From Casuarius casuarius (lineage: Eukaryota > Chordata > Aves > Casuariiformes > Casuariidae): DNA of 64,000 bases. Under the pieces are notes generated by a model, which was given only the letters and a program-made list of their open reading frames with translations, made no database searches and was not told the origin of the DNA. Shown here piece by piece: positions 13,601-25,639 of this stretch. Every line of letters starts with the position of its first letter. The stretch's first letter is position 1. Where the stretch lies: positions 1,024,717-1,088,716 of the forward strand of contig PTFA01000092.1 in NCBI GenBank assembly GCA_003342895.1, read 5' to 3'. The position numbers and the translations under genes are program-made.

Positions 13601-14877
13601 AGTCATCAGCTTGTCTTACCCTCAAATGCAGAAAAGGTTTTGGTTGGAGGTTTGCATTGGTTATAATTTTCTCCAAGCTGATTTCTCCCTGCAACGCCAC
13701 TCTATAGCCCATAAATGACACTCGGGCAAAATCTCCTCTGACATTCAGCTCTGTTTACAGAGCCCATCCAAAAACAAGAGGCCTTTTCTTCACTTTGTTC
13801 ATCATCACCAGGCCTCAGTTGCCAGGGAATCAGCATTTGATTCCTGCAGTNTGGCTCTTGCTAGGGATCGCCGACACCTCCGGACGGCCGCCTTGGTGCC
13901 TGCAGCTGGGCAGAGCCATGTCCCGGGGCTGGGCGCTAGCGGCGGACCTCAGCGGGCTCCTTCCCAAGCGGGATGTTGCCATGTGCCTGGGCTGNTCAAA
14001 GGCCAAGGAGCAAGTGGGAAAGACTCAGGCACCACCTCTGATAAAATCTTTTTTGTCANTGTGGCCGTTCAACCAAGATCACCTTTGGCCACCCCACTGC
14101 ATTGAGGGCTTTGGTGCAGGAGACCTGGAACGGAGGGTGACATGGCCTTTCGGCAGGTCAGGAGGAGATCTGAGGTCCTTTTGGGCTCTCCTGTCTGCTT
14201 GCTCTGTCTTGCACCACCACCACCTTCCCTAGCTGATGCCCAGCTGCACTCGGACATCCAGACCCTTTGAACAACACCGTTTCCACCTGCAAAACCCACC
14301 GCCCTGGGTGGCACGAGACTGGAGCGGTTGCCCTCTGCATCCAGCGGTCTGTTAGCAAACTCCTCCGGAGACTCCTGCTCACCCATTGCTGCCAGGTATG
14401 ATGTTACGGGACCTCCCGTCCCTGGTCTGATCAGTGGAAAAAGATGTTTCTCCTTTTCTGTTTTTCCACCAAAAAAGAAAAACATCATCAAAACCGCCTA
14501 GCACGCTAAGANAGAGGAGAGGAGAGGGGAAGCGAGTTGGAAAGGGGACAGGCAGTGCATCTTGATGCCTTTAAGTCACTCAGATGAAGTTCATTTCTCC
14601 TTGTCTGTACAAGGCTGGACTCTCTGCATTTTCATGGTAAATTTGTTTACTGAGCCGTTGTTGAAATTCTGGAAGCAGAGAAAATGCATTTGCTCNATAA
14701 CCTTTCCGGATCTGACAAGTCCTATAAAATCTATTAAAGCCTTTAATGAAATCCCCGCTCAGAGCCAGCTCCCATGAATGAATGTGGAATCGGAATTTAA
14801 ATTAATATGTTGTTTTTGTAGTCTGTGGGCTTTAGCCTTGACAGAAATTAAAGGGACAGTTCACATTTTGGGGGTGG

Positions 14878-14911
14878 TTTTTGTTTTTGTTTGTTTTTGT
14901 TTGTTTTTTTT
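14878..14911 (+). repeat. T-rich TTTG/TTTTTG simple repeat
   Basis: An alternating series of T runs broken by single G forms a low-complexity T-rich tract. Confidence 0.9.
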
Positions 14912-15029
14912 ATTCCCTTCTGCTTTGTGCTGCCACGAAGAGCCTCTCGCTGCGGTGAGGATGGCTAATCCAGCCTCTTCCTCGCAGTGAGGCAGTGGCC
15001 AGTGGGGAGCTGCAAGCACAAAACCCAGC

Positions 15030-15110
15030 ATACTGGATAATTTCAATTAGAAAAGAGTAAACTGGTTAATTAGCAGCACTGTCCATTAAATGAGATGCAG
15101 AAGTCTCGTT
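15030..15110. promoter_or_regulatory. Candidate homeodomain-site cluster
   Basis: Several homeodomain-type cores lie close together: ggataatttcaattag, ggttaattagcag and ccattaaatgag. This density of TAATT/ATTA cores next to a CpG-rich patch (15110-15260) suggests a regulatory element. Inference only. Confidence 0.3.
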
Positions 15111-16129
15111 AGCAAGCGGAGGAGCGTTGTGCCCGGTTTCCCTCTCCAAGGTGCACGGGGAGCACCGGGCGCAGTTCGCCCTCGCCGCGGAGCTCCGCAG
15201 CCGTGCTGCTCACGGGGAGGCTGCGCTGCTGCGCGCGCGCTGGCACCCAAATTGCTTTTCCCTCTGCCATAAACCCTGCCAGGACACATCGTGGCTGGGC
15301 CCCAAAGCCTTGGCGCTACGGAGATACTTCCAAGCAAGCCTCCGTAAGAAGCCTGATCTAAATCCATTGGATGTGCTTGGCTTTGCATAGCCAAGGATTT
15401 AATTTCCATATGTAAATAGCNGTCTGCGTGTGCAGGGGGTGTGCAAGCAATTAATTATTTTGATCTCTTCTGCANGGAGCAAAGCGAAATATCCCACGGT
15501 GAAACATGCACATCTGAGCCTTGGAGATGAAAGGCCGCTCGGGGCTTTCGCTTGCTGGCTCCTGCGCTGGACCCTGGGTCGGGGACCGGGGCTGGGTGGG
15601 CTGTGGGGGGGTGTGTGTGTATGTGGGCACAGCCACGTGCACCCAGGCTGGCACCAAGCCCACCGCGAGCGAGGGGCTCCAACTGGCAAGGCTCCTGCTC
15701 TTTGCAGGCGGCTTGTTAAACCAAACTCCCTGTTGGCTCTGGAGCAAGGACAGCAGCAAAATCAGCGGTGGGTCACGGCAGTGTCTGCCCTAATGTCCCA
15801 GGCCATTCGGGGTGGGGGTTGGCCCTGTCCCGGCCCAACGCAGCACAGTTCAGGTACTCGAGTCAGGTTTGCGAGTCTTCGATACCTCCCCTCCTGCAAG
15901 GAGACCTTGCTGGGCTGGTGGCTGGGCATAGCGTGTGCCCGTCCCTGCTTTGCACGCTCACTGCTGTGCTCGTGGGTGCTGCCCCAGTCCCTTTGCTGGA
16001 TGCACTGGTTTGGGCTTCTTCATGAGGCGCCCGCACTGATGCAGTCAGCTGTGCCTGCTCTCCGGTGTGCGTGTGTGTGCGTGTTTTCCTACAAAAAACA
16101 CTCCCAGGAGACTCAGCCTGCGCTTGCTC

Positions 16130-17000
16130 CTCTGCGCAGNTTTGCCTCTTTCGGGCCCGTTTCACTTTGGTTCGACGTACTTGCTCGCAGTTGCATCAGC
16201 TCCTGCTGTCCCCTGCCGGGAGCCAGCTCCGTCTCTGGAAGAAGGAGACCGTCTCTCTGCCTTTCCTCGACGCCGAAGGCTGCCAGCGCTGCAGATTCCC
16301 CCAGCCGCCGCTGCGCGCATCCCCGGGCCGGTCGGGGAGGCTACGAAAGGCACCNGACTCCATCCTTCTGCTGCCTCGTTTGGCGGATTTAGGCTCACGG
16401 CTGCCACTTTCACAGCTGGAGACTCCTTTTGTTTTATTCCCTCCCTTTGCAGGGGTTATATTTATCCAGGGATGCTTTTTGCACCTGTGCTGCAGCCGGG
16501 ATCCCCGGCAGGATTCCTGCGGGGCGCCGCGCTGCCCTCGACGGCGGCGGGTGGATGGAGCATCGCTTTGGGTCCGGACGCGTGCCTGTGCCCCGCGGGC
16601 CTGCTCCGGGGCTTGCAGGGTTATTCAGCTTCTCATTTCTCTGCTTTTCATCATCCTGCTCCCGTTTGCCCTCAGGTTTCCTTGCTGAACAGTTGGTCTC
16701 GCGCCGCAAATCAAAGCGTGGTAGCTGCAGCTCCGTTTCCAAGCCAGAGGGAGACGCAGCCGGCTGGAGAGGGCCTTTCCNTGAGAAAAGCACTCCTCTG
16801 CTCCAGAAGGTCCTCGAATCGGTGCAGGGGGCTAGCTGGGCGGCAGGAGGGTCCCGCACCCTGCCCCGTCGCGCCCTGCCCTTCTCGCGGTCCTGCGCAA
16901 GCCGCCGTCCCCCAGCGCCCGGCGAAGGCGAGGATGCTCCCTGCATGGGGGACACCGGCATCCGAGAGGAAAGGTGGGAACAAGAAAGAGGGAGAGGAAA
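16130..17000. other. CpG-rich island
   Basis: High G+C and frequent CpG continue over about 0.9 kb, with several long chance frames in both strands. A stop-free stretch is expected in such composition. No TATA, CCAAT pair or strong first-exon donor was picked out. It could be a promoter or an orphan island. Confidence 0.45.
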
Positions 17001-17214
17001 ATAAGGGGCAAACTCTCTGCCTGGAGCCTANGTGCGTTGATGTGCATCTGAAACAAGGGCGGATGCGCCAGCTTACACCACACATTGCCCGTGCAAAACA
17101 CCAAACTTCTGCCGAGGCCGGAGGGAAGGAAAACCCACCGACAGCAGCNAAAAGGTGGGTGAGGGCTGCTTCCAGAAACGCATCCAAACCTCCCCGAGCC
17201 CGCGCTGGTTAATG

Positions 17215-17375
17215 CTGGTTNCAGGGCCTCCGCGCAGGATATTAAATATTACGAACTCCGCATTGCGAGAAGGGCTACAGATCACAAATAACTGCGTAAT
17301 AAACACGTGTAAACAGCCCTTCGGTTCACGGCTGATAAACTTTCATGGTGCATTTTATCACCACGCGCGCAGGGG
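17215..17375. promoter_or_regulatory. Candidate conserved non-coding element
   Basis: An AT-rich block between GC-rich stretches carries the palindromic core ggatattaaatattacg, a ctgcgtaataaacacgtg segment and the HOX/CDX-like motif cattttatcacc. Composition shifts abruptly at both edges. This is the usual look of a conserved enhancer, but no alignment was available. Confidence 0.35.
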
Positions 17376-17460
17376 AAGGAGGGCTCGGGAGCCAGGACAT
17401 CGCTGGCCCACGGACGCCCGGCGCTTGCACCTCTCTTGCTGGAGGTTTGGGTGCAATCCT

Positions 17461-17548
17461 GAAGCGTGCACTCATCCAATCCCGAAGCGTGCACTCATCC
17501 GATCCCGAAGCGTGCACTCATCCGCCGTGCACTCATCCACCGTGCACA
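17461..17548 (+). repeat. Minisatellite, 23-bp unit with a shortened 15-bp derivative
   Basis: Two full units begin gaagcgtgcactcatcc and end atccc (17461-17483, 17484-17506), differing by one base. A third copy is truncated (17507-17526), followed by the shorter unit gtgcactcatccacc (17527-17541) and a decaying end. The core gtgcactcatcc is kept in all copies. The array is CpG-containing and probably length-variable. Confidence 0.88.
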
Positions 17549-17949
17549 CCAGCCCTCGGTGCTAAAGAGTTGCAACAGGTCAAGCTGGAGGTGAACGGAT
17601 CTTCCCAGCTTTTAGGTGCCCTCGTGCTTGAGGCACAGCCAAGCGCGGGAAGAGTCGTCCCAGAAGGGAGTAGCTTGGGCACGAGATGTTCCCGTCTGGT
17701 TTTGGTGCAGCAAAGCGAGGGAAATCGTTAGCACCACGTGAAGCGAAACAGAAAACGCTCAAATTCGTTGGCAAGATGGGAGGAGGAAGGAAGGAAACTC
17801 TCTCCCCGTGTCAACGTTTTGCTGGAAGGACGGCAAAAAGTTTGTTTGTGTTTTGGTGGCCGTCAAACCTTTGCATTTTGCTCCTTTTTCCTCTTTTTCA
17901 ACTTGGGTTATTACAAAGCAATCCATGCTGTTTCTAAGAAAAATATCAT

Positions 17950-18049
17950 TAAGTTTCATTTTGAAAATGTCAAAACAAAATGTTTTGGCATTTCTGAAGT
18001 GAAACATTTCATTAAAAATGCTGCATCTGAGTGTTTTGACATTTTTTAA
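17950..18049. repeat. Imperfect palindrome, possible old MITE-like remnant
   Basis: Arms of 13 bases (17965-17977, aaatgtcaaaaca) and (17981-17993, tgttttggcattt) pair with one G:T mismatch across a 3-base centre. The symmetry continues outward imperfectly to about 17950 and 18008. A further copy of the right arm, tgttttgacatttttt, lies at about 18032-18047. AT-rich palindromes of this type are known as remnants of old DNA transposons in reptile and bird genomes. The family was not identified. Confidence 0.6.
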
Positions 18050-18429
18050 ATCCGCTCTCCTCCTCCTCCCATTTTTTCAACCTAAATTTGTTAATATTTT
18101 TAGTCCTTCTGAAACTTAATTTTCCAGCAAAAAAATACAAGTTACCCTGNGTATTTTGAAAGCTATGAGCAGTGAGAAACTCGGGCAGCTGAGGCTGCCA
18201 CTGTCTTACAACCTTAGCTGGCATTTCCGTGGGGCAAAAGGAACATGTCGTCACATAATTTTGCATTAAGAGCTTTATTCACTTTTTAAACCATTAGAGT
18301 CATATTTCTAAGGAAGACCCAAATGCAAAAATTGTCACTTTTTGGTTGAGGCGAGATCAGTTTTGGGGTCAGCGCACCAAAACNCTACAGATAGTGCGCC
18401 CAGCCCTGTGCTTGCAACGTTCGGTGNTA

Positions 18430-19080
18430 AAACCTCGTGGCTGAAGGTCTCTGCTCCTGGCTGAGGAGCTCCACGGGGCTTCCAGCCGCCCCATTCCCGC
18501 GGGAGGCGCCAGGTAGGATTCAGCCACGGGTTGATGGGGAAGGTGAAGCTGAANCATGCACAAAACCGGGGACTGCTCACGGCATCCCGCGGAGCACCGG
18601 GGCTGCGCATCGCCGCTCGCCTGCGCAGCGGTGCTGAGCTCGGCCGGCCCTGGCATCACCACCCNAACCCCGCGTGTTGCGTCCCGCGTGGGACGGGGGG
18701 ACGCGCTGCCACCGGCTCCAGCCCGGCGAGGCAGGAGCTGCCGAGCGGAGCCCCATCCCGCTGCCGGGCCATATGGCACCGGGCTAATCCCCCAGCGCGA
18801 GCCGGGCTGCTCCGCTAATGAGATCAGCTCAGGGAGCACCAGGGCNGTCCCGGCGGAGCCCGCCGCTGTCGTAGCCACGCGGGCAGCGCGGTGGCATCAG
18901 CGGAGAGGTGCAGCGTCCCCGACGGGGAAGGCCAAGGGGGAGGCAGAGGGGCTGCTTCGCCCAGCGCTGGGTGTCTCTCGCTGCCGGCAGCAGCGCCCGT
19001 GCAGCCAGGACCCCCCCGGCGTGTTTTCGGCGCAGCGGCGGGTCGCAGGCTCCCCTCCAGCCAGCGAACAGCCATGCAAA
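18430..19080. other. CpG island
   Basis: About 650 bp of G+C-rich DNA has dense CpG on both sides of the N calls at 18554, 18665 and 18846. Frames of 160-230 codons here occur in several phases at once, which points to composition rather than coding. It could be a promoter or orphan island. Confidence 0.55.
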
Positions 19081-21129
19081 TACTATTTGATTCAAATGCA
19101 ATCCAAAGCTGCCTTCAAAGCGCTGCTTTTCGTGCAGCGGAGGGAACCGGGTGCAGGGCACATCGCCTACGACAGAGCGCGACGGTCGCCTGCCATGGCC
19201 CNAGGTGTTCGTCAGAGGGGACGGGGAAGGCTCTGAAGCCAAGAGATGCTCAGCAGAAGAGTGACCGAGTGCACGCTCCACGCTGTGCTGGATCATCCGA
19301 GGGTTTATACCAAGAAATACCGCTCCTAGGAGGGNGTGACACAGCGGAGGCTACTTTGCTATTGAAACACTGAGCCTCATCCCAACTCTGCTGGTCGTAG
19401 AGAGACGCATGATGTGGTTGCTTGAGCCTTGGGCTAAATCTTGGCCCNTCCCAGCTTAGTTTGTTGGAGTTTTGCGGATTTGGCTGAACTACGTAAGGCT
19501 GAACAGATTAAATTTGTGAGCATTCGTTTCCTGCAAAAATATTCTGTAGTTTTTAAATGGCTATTTAGAAGCTTTCCTGGGACTTCAAGACCCAGAAGCT
19601 GCCTCAGCAGTATGAAATATTGACAGTAATCCTAATCTGCTGAAGAAAGATCCAGTTGTTTTTAATCCAGATAAACTAGTTATCTTGGCGCAAAAAAACA
19701 TGCTTGTGCTTGCGGGGAAAGCTGCGGGGGGGTTGGCTCGCTCCAGGCCGCGGTCCCAGCTAACGGCTCCGGTTTCGGTGTCCCTCGCGCGGGCTGGGCA
19801 AGCGGAGCACGGCTGAGGACCTCATTTACATGCTGGCTACTTGCAGCTAGATTTCGGCAAATGGACNAATCTCTTTGGAGTGCTGCCCTGTGCGATGGCA
19901 CCTCCTCGAGCCAACAGCTGTGCAAAGAATACCCTTTTTTTCCCCCTCTCTTCTGCAGCTGCACATTTAATTCCCGCGTGGTGGGAACAGCTCTAGATCC
20001 TGACTCTGCAGGGCTCTAAAAACGACGTCCACATCACCACTGCGAGGCGACGCGGTCATGCTCGGGGATGGGTTTTCCGAGCAAGCGCAGGCACATTTTT
20101 GCACCGAGGCAGCCAGCTTGCACTAGCAGTCTCCCTCTGAAACCGTAGCGGCAACGAGACACCGGCAGCTTTTATAGGGGCAGGCTCAGGTGCTGNCGAC
20201 AGATGAAAGGCTGGACAACCAGAAAGACAGCTCTGAAGTGGCTACTTAAAGAAAAAGGAGGAAAAACTGCCTCTGGTCTCCTCACTCATTTTTTGACCAT
20301 ATTCTGCAGTCCCCCTGCCCCTTCGGTGACGAGCTGTGTTCGAAGGGCCACAACGGCCTCGTCCTGCCAGCGTCAGGTCGCAGACCACCACGAGCAAAGC
20401 TGCACTGCCCAGTGCCCTCGAGTCTCCTCGGGGCCCCTCTGCTTCTCCTCCTTTCCCCGCAAACATCAAGAAAAAAGGGCGGAAAGGAGGTGGCGGTTCA
20501 GGAACATAAAGTCCCACAAAGAAAATTATCTTCCTTTCACTTGAGTTTTTTTGAAAGCTGCCGGGTTGCAGAGGCTGTTCTGTTGATTGCAGTTTCACTC
20601 TCTGATTATGAAATAATGGAAGCATCAAAAAATCATCANGCTTCCTTCCTCAGTTTGAGTTTGCCCTTCATCCCGTGGTTTCATGCTAAGGAGAAAATGG
20701 TCATTTGGAGAGGAAGGGGGGAAAAAACACAATATTGTTAATCTCTTAAAGTCGTAGCTCTTTATTTGTTATTCCCATTTTACAGCCTGGAGATTTTAAA
20801 GATCAATTAGCAACTCTCTTACACATGAACAATAAAACCTTTCATGGGGAAACCTGTCCCCAGGCTGCAAAGTGCCTCTCTATCCTCCTTACAGCAAGAG
20901 GAAAGGACAGGCAGCTCCACAAAGCAGGAATTCCCAGGGAAAAAGGTGGCCCGGGCTGGAAAGGGCCGTTTTTCCAGGCGCTGATCTGCTCGCGCCGGAG
21001 GAGCGGGGTGGTGCTTTGAGCCCAGCGCTGTGTCCGGCTGGGTTGACACCGGGTCTGGCTGACTCACACCGGTCAGTGAGCCACGGGGAGAAACCTCTCC
21101 GTCCTCGCCCTTTTGCTGTGCTCATCCCG

Positions 21130-21325
21130 TAATACTTGGGATCATTGAGGAGCTGAGGAGCTAAAACTGCTTTATGTTTATTCGCTCACGCTTTGTCCCA
21201 GAGACAAAAGTGCAGCCTTCGTTTTAATGGTTTATAACACATGCATACACACACGAAAGGATTTATAGACACAGACGTAAGACAAAACGGGCAAAATAAC
21301 TGCAAAACCCAAACTTGTTTATTTA
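21130..21325. promoter_or_regulatory. Candidate element with repeated TTTAT (HOX/CDX-type) cores
   Basis: Within about 190 bp there are several TTTAT/TTTAC-type cores: ctttatgtttattcgc, ggtttataacac, gatttatagac and cttgtttatttagc. CDX and posterior HOX proteins bind such cores. The block lies directly left of a CpG island. Function is inferred from motif density only. Confidence 0.3.
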
Positions 21326-21339
21326 GCACACGGCAGCTA

Positions 21340-21940
21340 AGCACGGCCCGTGGCTCGGGATGCCGAGCGACTCCGCGGGCTTCGCGCCCCGTTCCCAGGA
21401 GAAGGGTGAAGCTCTCCCCATCCCTCGCACGTCCCCACGCCAGCTCCCTCTCGCGACGCCTGAACACTTTTCTTTTCTCTCTCTTTTTTTTTTTTAACTC
21501 CAATCTGTTTGCACTTCTCCCCCCACCCCGCTATCCATTAGGCCTTCTGGGGAAAGAAAGAAACAGCCTCTCTGTTTTTAATCAACCTAATTAGTGTATC
21601 TTTAATACAATTAGAGGGAAATTTTCCCGCTCCCCCCCCTCCCCGTGTATCAATTAAAGGCCCACAGTTGCAGGGTAAATTCCTAATCCATTTAGGACCG
21701 TCTCCCCCGGCCCCCCCCCCGCCTGGCAGAGCGTTGCACCCTCCTCCGTTTTCTTCGGGAGTCTGTTCAAACAGCGCTTTGTGCGCGGTAAATAAATTAC
21801 GCGCGGCCCCCGCGGCCCCTGCGCGGCGGCAGCCGGCCCGCGGCCAGGCAGCTGCGCGATTGTGCGCGGGCGGCGGCGGCTCCGCGGTCGCGCTGCGGCT
21901 CCGCGCTCGCCGCGGCGGCTGCCGCTCTTCTGCTTGCCGT
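21340..21940. other. CpG island with embedded AT-rich conserved-looking core
   Basis: GC-rich arms (21340-21450 and 21780-21940) flank an AT-rich core at 21580-21680 with taatcaacctaattagtg, ctttaatacaattagagg and tatcaattaaagg. The right arm is very rich in CGCG and CGG triplets. An island wrapped around homeodomain-type sites is typical of developmental gene promoters, but no exon could be assigned. Confidence 0.45.
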
Positions 21941-21950
21941 CGTGGTGGGG

Positions 21951-22082
21951 TTTTTTTTTTAATTTTATTTTTTTTAATTTTTTTTTTTAAGGTTTGGGGT
22001 TGGTTCCGTGCAGTTTGGGGGCTAGGCTCTATTTTTAGGGCATGCAAGTTTTTTTTTTTTTTTTTTGCAAGCCCCCCCCCCT
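21951..22082 (+). repeat. Long T tracts followed by C run
   Basis: T-rich tracts at 21951-21992 and 22049-22066 are followed by 11 C at 22072-22082. It is low-complexity sequence placed between two CpG-rich stretches. Confidence 0.9.
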
Positions 22083-22379
22083 CCGCGGGTTGGCGTGCGG
22101 CCCCCGCAGCTCCTGCCCCTCGCAGCTCTTCCCCTCCCGAGCCGGGGTGCTGGGCTCACCTCGGCTCCCCTGCCGGGGTGCTGGGTGCAGGAATCCCAGC
22201 TCAGCACCGCTGGGCTCGATCCTGCCCCGTGCACTGCAGTAGTGACTTGGGGCGTGCGAGGTGCAGGCTGCCAGTCGCTTACCGGCTGGTGTAGCAGCAC
22301 CTAAATAGCAATGCTGTTTCCTCGTTTTGTATTTTTTTTTCTTTTTTTCCCCCCTTCTTGTAATAACGACAGGCCACGG

Positions 22380-22730
22380 CCCAGGCTGGGAAACCCGAGT
22401 GTGATGGAGGTGCGTGCGGTGCTCCTTCCTCCCGCCGCGGCCTCAGTGCTGTCCCCAGCGCGGGCTCTTCGCCCCAGGTGTCCCAGAGCTCGAGCGCCCA
22501 GCCCAGACACCTGCCGAATTAGCGCGTGTTTATTTGTAAACTGCTGAGGTGGGTTTAGGGCTCTCGGCTTGGAGCGCGGCACCCCTGCGCTGGTGCCCGC
22601 GGAAGAGGCGAGAGGGGACGAGGGAAGGAGCTGGGCTGGAGCCGGGAAGCCCTTGGAAAGGACGGGGAAGCGGGAGCACGCGAACGTCACCTGACAGCCT
22701 CTCCCCGTCGTGCAGGCGGGGTGAAAGCGC
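22380..22730. other. CpG-rich island
   Basis: GC-rich, CpG-dense sequence runs for about 350 bp. A 178-codon minus-strand frame covers it but resembles no known protein. Confidence 0.45.
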
Positions 22731-24667
22731 TTGTTTGCACAGGCAGCGAACACCAAAAAGTTCGGCCAGCAGCTCGTTATCGTCAGTGCAAACACAATTA
22801 GTAGCTTTGCTGCTGCTTTCGCGAGGTAGACGAGCAAAACTTCCTCCCTCTGCTTTTCTCTCCGGCTGGCCCAGAACTACGGGGTCCTGCCTTTATGGAT
22901 CACTGAGTCCCTGCGTTTTCTTAATGAACCTGTGTTTAATGCTTGACTTCTCTGTGTCATGTTTAATTACAGCAGCTGTAACTTCCTTGTTGGTTGGCTT
23001 GAAATAATATCTAAGCGCTTCTGAGCTTCAGAGCCTTGTTATTCTTCCATAATTAGAGTTTTAAAGCTGGTGTGAGCCCATCTCTGTGATCTAGTGCAGC
23101 CATTTCCGAAGCATGCGTATTGCCAGGCCTCGGATTTCCCGAATATGGGAAAGAGAGATTATTTATGGTCTTGTATGTGTAGGTGTAAGGAAGGGTAGGC
23201 CCAGGGTGCAAGAGGTGACAGCGGTGCTCTGAGGATTGATGTTAGTGGAATATATTACTGAGCATTTTACAATTCAAATACCGCCAAGGAATAGATATGA
23301 AAAGTTCTGCCTCAAAAACTGGACATTGCAAAAAAAGGAGAAACCCAGCAAGAAAGCAGCACGTCCTGGTGTGACAGGGCTGGTCCAAGCCAGGAAAAGG
23401 CTTGTGCGCTGGGAACATGTGCTGAGGCCCCATTTCTTGCTCCTGGGCCTGTGCCCTGCTGGTTTTCTGCACTTTTCTGTGGATTTCCTGGAATTACAGC
23501 AAAATCCGGCTGCGGGAGTCAGGACATGTCAGAGTCCTCGCGTGGTGGTCATCACTGCATGGCGCACGGAGGGCACAGTGAGCTGGTTTTGGCTATGCGG
23601 GGCGCGTGGCGTGTGTGCTGGGCGATGCCTGCACGTGGACGTTGGCCGTTTGTCCTGGACTCCAGCGGTCCGGCACTGGCAGTCCCTCAAAGGCCGCCCT
23701 GCTGCGGCGAGGGGGCCAGTCCCTGCGGCGTTACTGGTAAAGCTCCTCTTGCCTTCACAGTAACTCCCCGGAGAGACGCCGGAGGTCGTAAAGCACATGG
23801 CAGAGCTCCCACTGCAGAGGACGGCGTGCAAAGATCTACCACATCTCCACGTCTGTGCAGCAGATGACCGTGCCGCAGGTTGGGTTGCCTCTCCCAGCTT
23901 AGCCTTGCAAGCAAGATGCTAGTTTGCACCCTGGAAGCTCGAGTCTCATGGTGAGATGTCAGCTTGAAAATGGGCATCATGCAGCTGTCTTGATAAGGTA
24001 TTTGTGTTAGCAACTGTTAATAGCGAATTCTTGCAGCCAGCTCTTGGATCTGGCCTGCTCCTGACTTACGTCCCGCAGCAGGGAGCTCCCCGGGTGTCTG
24101 CTTTGTCTGAAACCTGAAAATGGACTTTCTTTGCCTTCGGTTTGAACTTGCTTCCTTTCCTTGCTATTTAATATGCAGCTTCTTCCCTGAGAAGTGCTGG
24201 CACTGTGAGGATTTTGGGTTCTCACTGTCCCTTCGTGTCCCCTCCATTTTGGTCTGTGTTTGATAACGTTTCTGGGAAAATGAGAGGCAAAAACTAGATG
24301 GGGATGAGTGTGGATATGGGCTGGCGCGGATGAGTTTGGGAACTTGAAGTGACACTGTGCCTCCCCATGAGAAGATGGGCGAGACACCAGCCAACTTTCG
24401 AAACAAGTGGCCTTTTAAGGAAGTGCCAATTCGGGAGAGAAGGGGGCTTTGAAAGGGTAGAGATGACCCCATTGATAACAGCCCAGCACATCTGCACTGC
24501 TGGCAAAGGAGACGCAAATGTTCCTCTCCTCTCAATCTCCTCCTCTATAGCCGTTTCCTTTAAAAGAAAGATTTTTTTTATTCCAGTGAAAGCGAAGGGA
24601 CCGATGTCTCTTTCTTAACTTATGTTCAGCTACCTGTGTAGCCAGGGCAGCTGCAGNGGGAGTCGGT

Positions 24668-24696
24668 GCACATACGCACACACACGCACACACACC
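24668..24696 (+). repeat. (CA)n microsatellite, interrupted
   Basis: CACA and CGCACA units form a 29-base alternating purine-pyrimidine run, possibly Z-DNA prone. Confidence 0.9.
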
Positions 24697-25639
24697 CCAG
24701 CTGTTGGGGCTCTTCTTTGGCCATAGTGGGAATTCAGCCGCCGTAACCCATCCTCGCTCCGCGTGGAGAGCGCGGGGCCCTCGCACCACTGGCATTGCTA
24801 GTGCCAATATTGATCCAGGGGGTTGTTTTCCCGGGCTGGGCATGGCTCTCCAGGGTGGGCGGGTTTGGGGCATGCCTCCAGAGCCGGGCAAGGCCTGCAG
24901 CAGCNCATCGCAGGAGGACCCAGGGCCGTGGCCAAGAGAAAGGTGAAAAGAAGAGCTCCGAGCAGCTGGCACGCGGTGGCTGAGGGCCACCTCCTTGCAG
25001 AGCCACCACGCAGTTGCCGGGCTCTCGCTGGCCTTACTGCACCGAACTGCAGCCCGAGGAGCCTGTGGAGGATCTCAGCACCTTGATGGGCCCATCTGTG
25101 CAATGCGCTGCGGGAAGACCTGAGCCGCTCATCCAGCGAGATGGGAACATCGGCATGGTGCCAAGCTCGCAGGGGCTGGTGCAGCAGGAGATGGACTCGC
25201 TGTGGGCCAAAATACAATGTCTCCCCACTGTGGCTTTGGAAAGTCCCTTTGCCCTTTCGAAATCCAGTTGTCTAGAAGATCTAGCCATGCCAGTCCATCC
25301 CTAAATGGTGGTTAGTAGAAACAGGCAGGGATGAAGCACCCGGCTGTATCCACGTACGCTGGAAACTCTTCACTGAAGCATCTGCCACGGACCATGTTTG
25401 AGGATGAGATCCGGCATGCAACAACCCGAGCCCTGGGGCCGTCCCCCTGCGACAGGAGCAGAAAAGCCCACGGGGAGGGTCACATCGGCTTCCATCCAGA
25501 GCACCCCCCGCGCAGCGCCCACCGTCCCGGAGCTGCAGAACGGAGCTCATCTCCTTGAAAGGGCCCCGCAATACAACTTCTGCGGAGCATTAAGAGGCCT
25601 TTTTCTGGAGAGAAGGGGATGGCTGGAGTGACAGTCTCT

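Larger units (their letters stand above)
12741..17460. other. Non-coding DNA with CpG-rich and ATTA-rich patches
   Basis: No gene is recognised. CpG-rich patches occur at 13360-13480, 15110-15260 and, most strongly, 16130-17000. AT-rich homeodomain-type patches occur at 13560-13610, 14700-14830 and 15030-15110. Simple sequence includes (TAA)5 at 13586-13600, a T/TTTG tract at 14878-14911 and short GT runs near 15607 and 16065. A 381-codon frame across 16067-17212 runs through the CpG-rich block and resembles no protein I know. Confidence 0.5.
17549..21330. other. Non-coding DNA with palindrome and a CpG island
   Basis: No gene is recognised. The stretch contains an AT-rich palindromic block (17950-18050), a CpG-rich island (18430-19080), and AT-rich candidate regulatory patches around 19070-19110 and 20740-20870. 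Frames here are short or GC-driven. Confidence 0.5.

Noticed and set aside
16067..17212. 381-codon plus-strand open frame
   Set aside because: It runs through a CpG-rich block, includes several N codons, overlaps other long frames in different phases and resembles no protein family.
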